DNA of 6,992 bases, from NCBI GenBank assembly GCA_964636205.1, contig CAZWPF010000121.1, positions 1 through 6,992 on the forward strand, read 5' to 3'. The stretch comes from JBEBVQ01 sp964636205 (GTDB taxonomy: Bacteria > Bacteroidota > Bacteroidia > Chitinophagales > Chitinophagaceae). The position numbers and the translations under genes were made by a program. Below the pieces are notes generated by a model, which was given only the letters and a program-made list of their open reading frames with translations, did no database searches and was not told the origin of the DNA. Below, one piece after another: positions 1-5,191 of the stretch. The first letter of the stretch is position 1. Every line of letters begins with the position of its first letter.

Positions 1-57
1 CCGGCATGTAAATCTGACGTGGCTCATTTCTTCGAAAGCGACTAAAGTTCCACATTT

Positions 58-249
58 GTGGTGCAGCGGGAGGGTAAAAAGGTGATCGCTTCTTATCACG
101 GACGCAATGAAAAGCCGAACAACGAGACAGCGAGTGTTTTAGACAATGTTCGTAACACATTGGTAGCTGCAGGCGCGGCAATCGGTCTATCAGAAGCCCA
201 ATGGTCTGCATTAATGCGGGGATTATTGCAGGACGAATTGGGAGGTTAG
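58..249 (+). CDS. Small hypothetical protein or 3' remnant of a gene
   Basis: I do not recognise this 63-residue frame. It can start only at one of two consecutive GTG codons (58 or 61), because a TAA lies in frame at 43-45 and the only internal ATG comes near the C-terminus. GTG starts are uncommon in Bacteroidota, and no ribosome binding site or TAnnTTTG promoter is visible in the 57 nt before it. The product is soluble and mixed-charge, with a predicted helical second half (about residues 26-60) that includes an Ala/Gly-rich stretch and a WSALMRGL segment. There are no cysteines, no membrane segment and no known motif. It stops 7 nt before the end of the convergent DUF1801 gene, so it fits the available space without overlap, as a real gene would. 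The alternative is the tail of a longer gene interrupted by the TAA at 43. Evidence for expression is weak. Confidence 0.3.
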   Translation: MVQREGKKVIASYHGRNEKPNNETASVLDNVRNTLVAAGAAIGLSEAQWSALMRGLLQDELGG

Positions 250-256
250 TCTTGGA

Positions 257-652
257 TTATTTCAAACGTGCCAAAACGCCTTTTCTTTTGACTATATTTT
301 TATAGTCCCACTGGATATTTATGGATTTTTCAAGCCATCGTTTTAGGTCTTCGAGAATGATTTCGGAGACGGAGTTGTAGAAAATGGATGCGTCTTTGAA
401 TTTTTTGCCTTCGATATTGAGCGCGGGTTCTTCAAAGTCTTTTCCACTCCAAAACATCAGTCTGGTACCTCTTTTTTCTTTGCTATAGCCGACGGTGGGA
501 TTCCCATCAAGAAACCAGACTGGGTGACCGTGCCATAGTTTGTGTTCTGACTCGCTCAGGTATTCAGTGATTTCTCTTGCCAGCAGATCACAGATTGCTT
601 GGTCGGTTGGAGACTGAGTCGAATTGTAGTTTTTGACTTCTGCCGCGATCAT
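257..652 (-). CDS. DUF1801 (YdhG-like) domain protein
   Basis: A 131-residue cytoplasmic protein with no signal peptide or membrane segment. The core at residues 38-70 (KLWHGHPVWFLDGNPTVGYS, then RLMFWSG) is the hallmark of the DUF1801/YdhG family. It is followed by a conserved F-K-D-A segment near residues 86-89 and a basic C-terminus with an IQWDYKN motif (about 113-119). The length is normal for the family, whose biochemical function is unknown. The ATG at 652 lies 3 nt after the TAA of the SRPBCC gene, so translation is probably coupled. It is the last gene of the ArsR-SRPBCC-DUF1801 operon. No clear terminator hairpin follows, because the convergent small frame ends only 7 nt away. Family assignment is firm; function is not. 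Confidence 0.88.
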   Translation of the reverse strand: MIAAEVKNYNSTQSPTDQAICDLLAREITEYLSESEHKLWHGHPVWFLDGNPTVGYSKEKRGTRLMFWSGKDFEEPALNIEGKKFKDASIFYNSVSEIILEDLKRWLEKSINIQWDYKNIVKRKGVLARLK

Positions 653-655
653 GGT

Positions 656-1162
656 TTAGCCGTTTTTTATTGTTGCCAATAATTCTTCCAATTGGTTTAA
701 TCCTGCGGTGAATCCTTCTTTAAAGCCCATTGCTATCATTTGTTCCAATTGTTCTAACGATTCCAACGTGATATTTATAGAAACAGTGGTGCGACCATTG
801 GATTCATTAAATTGGTTTTGCCAGTTGGATCTGGGCATGGTATCGGCGATTTTGCCCGATTCATCACAGAAGGCGTCTTCGCCACTATAGCTGTTTTCCG
901 GGTCTACGGAATGGTAATCGAACAAGCACCAATGCACATCACCTTCAGGACTTACCATGCTATACAACCAGGTGCCACTTTCGCGAAAGTCCAAGGATTT
1001 GGTCACATTTTTATATGGTAGTGGTGCCCACCATTGATCCAGCAATTCTGCGGTAGTCCACGCTTTCCAAACCAAGCTTTTGTCGGCATCAAATTCACGA
1101 ACGACATGGATGGTTTTGTTTTCTTTGTTGACGTTAAATTCAAAATTCATTATCGATTTCAT
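656..1162 (-). CDS. SRPBCC domain protein, AHSA1-like (START/Bet v1 fold)
   Basis: A 168-residue soluble protein. The signature REFDADKSLVWKAWTTAE followed by LLDQWWAP (about residues 22-47) is diagnostic of bacterial homologues of the Hsp90-activator AHSA1 C-terminal domain, which have the SRPBCC ligand-binding fold. It continues with DFRESGTWLY, a WCLFDYHSV strand and the closing helix MGFKEGFTAGLNQLEELL. These proteins form a hydrophobic pocket, but the ligand is unknown for this subgroup and a chaperone role is not established. The ATG at 1162 comes 2 nt after the ArsR stop. A second in-frame ATG at 1150 gives MNFEFNVN, which is how many relatives begin, so the start could be 12 nt later. 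The frame is open back to 1246, inside the ArsR gene, but that extension has no family similarity. It is the middle gene of a tight three-gene operon. Confidence 0.9.
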   Translation of the reverse strand: MKSIMNFEFNVNKENKTIHVVREFDADKSLVWKAWTTAELLDQWWAPLPYKNVTKSLDFRESGTWLYSMVSPEGDVHWCLFDYHSVDPENSYSGEDAFCDESGKIADTMPRSNWQNQFNESNGRTTVSINITLESLEQLEQMIAMGFKEGFTAGLNQLEELLATIKNG

Positions 1163-1164
1163 TA

Positions 1165-1479
1165 TTATTGGTTTTTGATGGTTTTTAATAATTGGTCGAG
1201 CTGACTGAAGCGTTGTTCCCATATGGCTCTGAATTGTTCCAGCCAACGATCTATTTCTTTCATTTTTTCAATTTCAAGTACATAATAGATTTCCCTCCCT
1301 TGTGGGGCGGCCGAAACTAGTTCGCACTCCTGTAGAATACGCAGGTGTTTGGAAACTGCCTGTCGGCTGATTTCGAAATGTTCTGACAGGGCATTAGGGG
1401 TCATTGCCTGGATCGCAATCATCGCAATGATTGCTCTCCGGGTGGGGTCCGCAATAGCCTGAAATATATCTCTACGCAT
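1165..1479 (-). CDS. ArsR/SmtB-family transcriptional repressor, metal-site lacking (SdpR-like)
   Basis: A 104-residue winged helix-turn-helix DNA-binding protein. It opens with FQAIADPTRRAIIAMI (residues 6-21), typical of the family. The HTH follows at about residues 30-55, with recognition helix ISRQAVSKHLRIL, and then the wing (QGREIYYVL, 60-68). The ELCVCDL-type metal-binding motif on helix 3 is absent and the only cysteine is C52. It is therefore probably not a metal sensor and belongs with the SdpR/YczG-like members that commonly precede SRPBCC genes. It is the first gene of the operon and reads into the SRPBCC gene after 2 nt. A near-perfect palindrome fills its promoter spacer, so autorepression is likely. 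The effector is unknown; a signal passed through the SRPBCC partner is only a guess. Confidence 0.92.
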   Translation of the reverse strand: MRRDIFQAIADPTRRAIIAMIAIQAMTPNALSEHFEISRQAVSKHLRILQECELVSAAPQGREIYYVLEIEKMKEIDRWLEQFRAIWEQRFSQLDQLLKTIKNQ

Positions 1480-1496
1480 TTCTTAAAATTAATTAA

Positions 1497-1527
1497 GCAA
1501 CTAATAAGTTGCAAATATAAGTGCAAC
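1497..1527. repeat. Overlapping inverted repeats of GCAAC/GTTGC around the ArsR transcription start
   Basis: Three copies of the same 5-mer in alternating orientation: GCAAC at 1497-1501, GTTGC at 1508-1512 and GCAAC at 1523-1527. The first pair forms the perfect inverted repeat GCAACT-AATA-AGTTGC (1497-1512). The second pair forms GTTGCA-n8-TGCAAC (1508-1513 with 1522-1527) around the -7 box. They could be extra repressor half-sites or an RNA hairpin at the transcript start. Confidence 0.45.
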
Positions 1528-1544
1528 CATTTGGTTTCACAAAA
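1512..1544 (-). promoter_or_regulatory. Bacteroidota-type promoter of the ArsR operon
   Basis: On the minus strand, TTTTG (1544-1540) is followed after 20 nt by TATATTTG (1519-1512). The second element matches the -7 consensus TAnnTTTG of the Bacteroidota primary sigma factor exactly, and a 20-nt spacer is within the normal range. Transcription would start near 1506, giving a short leader of roughly 27 nt before the ATG at 1479. The match is sequence-based only. Confidence 0.7.
1521..1540. promoter_or_regulatory. Candidate operator palindrome for the ArsR-family repressor
   Basis: The plus strand reads GTGCAACCAT then TTGGTTTCAC. Eight of the ten base pairs about the centre are symmetric (GTG-n-AACCA-n/n-TGGTT-n-CAC). 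It occupies the -33 to -7 spacer of the ArsR promoter, so a bound dimer would block the polymerase. Size and imperfect dyad symmetry fit ArsR/SmtB operators. Assignment to this regulator is inferred from position. Confidence 0.55.
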
Positions 1545-1612
1545 TATTTTTCGAAAAATGTTAATGAACGGCGAAGGGATGTAAGAAAAGAATAAAGAGA
1601 AGATTTCGTAAG

Positions 1613-1630
1613 GACGCATTGCAGTGCGTC
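1613..1630 (-). terminator. Hairpin, likely terminator after the RibD-C/DHFR-family gene
   Basis: GACGCA (1613-1618) pairs perfectly with TGCGTC (1625-1630) across a 6-nt loop. On the minus strand the hairpin follows the TAA at 1633-1631 directly and is followed by a pyrimidine-rich stretch (1610 down to about 1580: CCTTACG, then ATCTTCTCTTTATTC). There is no uninterrupted T run, so it is a moderate terminator candidate. It would separate this gene from the ArsR promoter downstream. On the plus strand the same stem is also followed by T-rich DNA. Confidence 0.5.
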
Positions 1631-2182
1631 TTATTCATTCTTTATTTGATAATACAATATCACTGCTCCGCTTTCGAATGTCTTGGTATCCACCAATTTA
1701 AAAATCATCCTTTGCTCAATGCCCTCAAATAACGACAGGCCTTTGCCCTCTACCATCGGGTAAATACACAGCTGCAATTCGTCCACCAGATTTAATTGTA
1801 ACAATTGAATGATCAAACTGCGGCTACCTACAAAAATCGGTTTGCCCGGTAATTGTTTCAATGCTAAAACTTCCTCCTCAAGACCGCGTTCTGATATGGC
1901 GGTAGTACTCCAGTCGATCTCTCTCAGTGTATTGGAAAACACAATCTTCTGAATGCTATCTATAGCTTCGGCAAATTCGTTCATCGAGGCCTCCTCGGAA
2001 GGCTGATCCAAAAATTGACGCCAGAATTCCATTAGCTGATACGTGACTCTGCCGTATAATATTACATCTCCTTGCTTAAGTAAATCTGTATAATGACTGT
2101 GAATCTCTTCATCAGGCAATCCCGCAGTATGGTCGCAAACTGCATCTAAGGTCATATTGATTGCGGCAATGACTTTTCTCAT
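1631..2182 (-). CDS. Dihydrofolate reductase-family protein (RibD C-terminal domain)
   Basis: A 183-residue cytoplasmic protein made of a single RibD-C/DHFR-like Rossmann domain, predicted to bind NAD(P)H. It begins MRKVIAAINMTLDAVCDH, the usual first strand and turn of the YwjB/YyaP-like group, although the common LDG is LDA here. Next come ILYGRVTY (about 41-48, nucleotide-binding turn), KIVFSNTL, the central PGKPIFVGSRSLI (112-124, conserved Gly-Ser before a helix), DELQLCIYPMVEGKGLSLF, and the C-terminal SGAVILYY strand. These proteins are usually annotated as reductases, but the substrate is unknown and this one is unlikely to be the essential FolA. I chose the ATG at 2182 because homology begins there. 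The frame is open to a GTG at 2287, but the extra 35 residues show no family similarity. It lies downstream of the response regulator in the same direction with a 116-nt gap, so it may or may not be co-transcribed. Confidence 0.87.
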   Translation of the reverse strand: MRKVIAAINMTLDAVCDHTAGLPDEEIHSHYTDLLKQGDVILYGRVTYQLMEFWRQFLDQPSEEASMNEFAEAIDSIQKIVFSNTLREIDWSTTAISERGLEEEVLALKQLPGKPIFVGSRSLIIQLLQLNLVDELQLCIYPMVEGKGLSLFEGIEQRMIFKLVDTKTFESGAVILYYQIKNE

Positions 2183-2298
2183 CGTCTCAGTGTAAATAGT
2201 GAGATCTGAAATTAGGCATTCAATATCTATTTTTTCAATATCCCTTTCAAGTAATACCTGATCATAGTTGCCGAATTTCGTCCTCACTAAAGAAAAGC

Positions 2299-2943
2299 TT
2301 AGGGCTTTATAAGTCCCATCTGAATAGCCTTCCTCACCAAGCCTACCGCATTTTTAACGTTCAATTTAAACATCAGATTCAACCGATGGTTTTCCACGGC
2401 GCTCAGACTGATGAATAGCTTTTTTGCGATCTCCTGACTCGTTAGTTCCTCTGCTACTAATTCTAAAATCTCTTTTTCCCGGGAGGTAAGCGCCGGAATA
2501 TCGTGTGCTTTTGCCCTGCTATCCACCAATAAATCACTCAGCATACTATTTCGTAATGCAGGGTCGATATATTGTTGTCCGTTATACACACATTCAATCG
2601 CTTCGACAATCTGGTCAGGAGCAGCCGTCTTCAAAACATATCCCTTGACGCCACTCATAAACATATTTCTCACATGAAAAGTTTGGTTGAGATTGGATAA
2701 GGCCAGAATCGCTATCTCCGGATGTTTTTTACTGATGATGGCAGCGAGTTCATCACCCTGTTGGTTTTGCATTTGCACATCCAATAACAATACATCCGGT
2801 TGTCGCACCACCAATAAGTCCAACAAGGTTTTTTCATCTGTACAGGTGTCTAAAATTTCAACCTGATCGTATTCGCTCAACATATTTCGGATCCCATTAA
2901 TCACAACGGGATGATCGTCGAGTGTAGATACTTTAATTTTCAT
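2299..2943 (-). CDS. NarL/FixJ-family two-component response regulator
   Basis: A 214-residue response regulator. The N-terminal receiver domain (about 1-120) has the acidic pair D9-D10, phospho-acceptor D55 in VLLLDVQM, S83 at the Thr/Ser switch position and the invariant K105 in GYVLK. A linker leads to a LuxR-type HTH (about 150-212) with LTSREKEILELVAEELTSQE, then IAKKLFISLSAVENHRLNLMFKLNV, carrying the V-E-x-H-R signature of the recognition helix. All key residues are intact. The length is normal, and the ATG at 2943 begins directly with the first receiver strand. It starts 11 nt after the stop of the histidine kinase gene, which has the HisKA_3-type transmitter that normally partners NarL regulators. 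The pair is therefore taken as one phosphorelay. Target genes are unknown; the divergent propeller gene and the kinase operon itself are candidates. Confidence 0.95.
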   Translation of the reverse strand: MKIKVSTLDDHPVVINGIRNMLSEYDQVEILDTCTDEKTLLDLLVVRQPDVLLLDVQMQNQQGDELAAIISKKHPEIAILALSNLNQTFHVRNMFMSGVKGYVLKTAAPDQIVEAIECVYNGQQYIDPALRNSMLSDLLVDSRAKAHDIPALTSREKEILELVAEELTSQEIAKKLFISLSAVENHRLNLMFKLNVKNAVGLVRKAIQMGLIKP

Positions 2944-2954
2944 TTTGCATTAGT

Positions 2955-4916
2955 TTATTGACCAATCGCTTCGGGTTCGGATCGACTTAGTTGTTTTTCA
3001 TCAGTCAGATGGAATTCTATATAAATATTGGTCCCCTTTCCAATTTCAGAATTAATATGGATGCGTCCATTCAATTCATTTACCCTCCGTTCTACACTAT
3101 TTAATCCCATACCTTTTCTTTCGCTTCCGGCATCAAATCCAATTCCATTATCCTCTACAGTAATGTCCATTACATCGTTATGTCGACTTAGCTGCACTAA
3201 TACTGCCGTTGCGTGTGCATGTTTCAATATGTTTTGCAATAATTCTTGAATGATTCTGTAAACTGCCAATTGAAATCCGGAGTCCAGACTGCCAATAAAG
3301 CCATAGTATTGGAAATCCATCTTCAATCCCTCGTCCTGCTGAATATTGTTACAGTACATCCTAATTGCTTCTACCAGTCCGTGCCTTAATATTAACTCCG
3401 GCATTAGATTATGTGCGGTCTTTCTCACCTCAGAAATTGTATCGTCTAATAGTTGATCCGCTTCCAGATAAATATCTGCTTCTTTTACTTCCGGTACCCG
3501 CTTTGCCAGTATGCTCAGTTGCATTTTCAGGGTACTCAGTAAGCCGCCTATTCCATCATGTAATTCTCGGGCAATTCTTGCCCTTTCTTTTTCTTCACCT
3601 TCTGAAAGTGCCTGCCATACTGCAATTGCCCGTTTTTGCTTTTCTGATCTCTGGCGGTTTCGGTAGCTGATTCTTAACACTATGATGATTATAGCTGCAA
3701 TCAGTACCAATCCTGCGGTCAGGATGTTATTCCGAATGAGTTTTGATTGTTGGGCTGCAATCATCAATTGTTGTTCTGCTAAATCCTTGTCTTTCTGTGC
3801 CATCTGATATCTTACTTCAAGCAGATTGACTGCATTCAGTCGGTCTAGATTTAGGATGCTATCTTTAATGGCTGCCGCTATTTCCCGATGTTCAAAAGCC
3901 CGATTAAAATCTTCTTTTTTTCGGTAATAAGTGGTGAGGGCTTTATGGATATCTACCATTTCCTTGCGTGCATTCAAACGAGTGCCCATTTGTAACGCCG
4001 AGTCGAGATAAACAAAAGCAGTTTGATTATTGTCCGCTTTCAGTTCCAGTTGTCCCATCGACAAAGCGGATCTTAATTTTCCGATCGGGTAATCGGATGG
4101 CATCTCCAACACTTGACGGAAGCTCTCTCTAGCCTCGGTTAGGGCACCCCGGGCTTCGTGTATCATCCCGCTTAGATGAATAGCATCGCACTGCGCGCTG
4201 AACTGACCGTTCTCGGAGGCTAGTCGAGCCGATAATTGGCATTTTTCTAAGGCTTCATCCAATTTATTTTGCCAGAAAAGTATTCTGGCTTCGTTTAAAT
4301 TGAGATATGAGAGGTATCTGGTGATACCGTGCGCTGCCGATACTTCTTTACCTCTCTCGATATAACTCATGGCCTTTTCCAATTCGCCCATCTCCGAAAG
4401 AATAGCCCCGAAATTATTGGCCGACCGCGCAATAAATCCGAAATCCTGATGTTTGGTGGCGATATCGGTCGCTTTGATACACCAACTTGCAGCTTCATCG
4501 TAATCCCCCGTGTGGAGATAAATAGCACCCATATTATTATATAGCGTTGCCAAATCCTTACCCTCGGGTTGATTGATGTCTTTTAGATGATTAATAGCTT
4601 GATGGACATAGCGAAACCCATCGGCATATCTCCCGTGATTGATAGATACAAAGCCAAGTCCGGTAAGACCGGCAGTGATTCCTAAATTAAAATTCTTCTG
4701 CCTGCTCAATTCGAGCGCCTGTTTATAGATTTGAACAGCGCTGTCCGGATATTGCCAGGATAAACTATCGGCGCGCTCCTTTAGTTGAAAAATCCTAACG
4801 CTATCATCTGAAGAAACCGATGCCGGACGGTCAGCGATTCCGGAGCGGCAACCGTTGAGCGTCAGCACCGTTATGGGTATGAAATATAAAATGAAGATTA
4901 TTCGACTACGATTCAT
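2955..4916 (-). CDS. TPR-containing sensor histidine kinase (HisKA_3/HATPase_c)
   Basis: A 653-residue membrane sensor kinase, counted from the ATG at 4916. Residues 1-23 form a signal peptide ending in an imperfect lipobox (L-N-G-C, C23), so it may be lipidated or simply cleaved. About 57-390 is a helical array of roughly seven TPRs; the clearest are at 122-155 (NNMGAIYLHTGDYDEA) and 162-195. A coiled-coil-like segment (about 370-395) leads into a membrane helix (about 398-415), which puts the TPRs outside the inner membrane. The cytoplasmic transmitter has the HisKA_3 H-box ARIARELHDGIGGLLS with phospho-acceptor H453. The ATPase domain has N-box ELLQN (E558, N562), G1 box DNGIGF (589-594) and G2 box GMGLNS (602-607). 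All catalytic motifs are intact. The frame continues upstream to 5030, but only the 4916 start puts the signal peptide at the N-terminus. No consensus promoter was found upstream. It is followed after 11 nt by its likely partner regulator. Confidence 0.93.
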   Translation of the reverse strand: MNRSRIIFILYFIPITVLTLNGCRSGIADRPASVSSDDSVRIFQLKERADSLSWQYPDSAVQIYKQALELSRQKNFNLGITAGLTGLGFVSINHGRYADGFRYVHQAINHLKDINQPEGKDLATLYNNMGAIYLHTGDYDEAASWCIKATDIATKHQDFGFIARSANNFGAILSEMGELEKAMSYIERGKEVSAAHGITRYLSYLNLNEARILFWQNKLDEALEKCQLSARLASENGQFSAQCDAIHLSGMIHEARGALTEARESFRQVLEMPSDYPIGKLRSALSMGQLELKADNNQTAFVYLDSALQMGTRLNARKEMVDIHKALTTYYRKKEDFNRAFEHREIAAAIKDSILNLDRLNAVNLLEVRYQMAQKDKDLAEQQLMIAAQQSKLIRNNILTAGLVLIAAIIIIVLRISYRNRQRSEKQKRAIAVWQALSEGEEKERARIARELHDGIGGLLSTLKMQLSILAKRVPEVKEADIYLEADQLLDDTISEVRKTAHNLMPELILRHGLVEAIRMYCNNIQQDEGLKMDFQYYGFIGSLDSGFQLAVYRIIQELLQNILKHAHATAVLVQLSRHNDVMDITVEDNGIGFDAGSERKGMGLNSVERRVNELNGRIHINSEIGKGTNIYIEFHLTDEKQLSRSEPEAIGQ

Positions 4917-5029
4917 CAGGATTACATTACACGGGTGGACTAATTGCAATTTAAGATTTATCATCTGCTTAAGGCAGTCATTTCCAAAAACTGTGGTTTC
5001 CACCACCCCAAGAATTGCTATTAATACCA

Positions 5030-5060
5030 TTGGTGTGTGTAGTGGGTAAGGATATCTTTG
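5030..5060 (+). promoter_or_regulatory. Bacteroidota-type promoter of the secreted propeller gene
   Basis: TTG (5030-5032) is followed after 20 nt by TATCTTTG (5053-5060), an exact match to the -7 consensus TAnnTTTG. The spacing equals that of the ArsR promoter. Transcription would start near 5066, leaving a leader of about 125 nt before the ATG at 5192. The leader is AT-rich apart from a GC-rich patch (5123-5146). It sits in the 275-nt region between the divergent kinase and propeller genes (4917-5191), where no other gene was seen. Confidence 0.6.
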
Positions 5061-5191
5061 CTATAAGCCTTCAATAAGTACAAGAGACAATTTTGGTGCA
5101 GTTTTTTTACTCTTTTGAAGTTCCGGCATCTGAGGCGCGAGCCGCTGAAATGACTTGCTATTCATTCAATAATTCTTTTAAATATTTAATT

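Noticed and set aside
708..1021. Plus-strand frames opposite the SRPBCC gene
   Set aside because: They are antisense shadows of a recognised gene with no family similarity or start signals.
1419..1619. Minus-strand 66-codon frame across the ArsR start and promoter
   Set aside because: It overlaps the promoter, the operator palindrome and the ArsR N-terminus in another frame, and its Phe/Ile/Leu-rich product follows from AT-rich intergenic DNA.
2294..2308. Hairpin AAAGC/GCTTT at the end of the response regulator gene
   Set aside because: The stem has only 5 bp with two G-C pairs and includes the stop codon; it is too weak to call a terminator despite T-rich DNA after it.
4961..4980. Short dyad CTGC-n5-GCAG upstream of the kinase gene
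   Set aside because: Four paired bases with no aligned promoter elements are expected by chance; not called an operator.
4917..5030. N-terminal extension of the histidine kinase to the ATG at 5030
   Set aside because: It would place 38 residues before a clear signal peptide, and it runs into the predicted propeller promoter; the start at 4916 is better.
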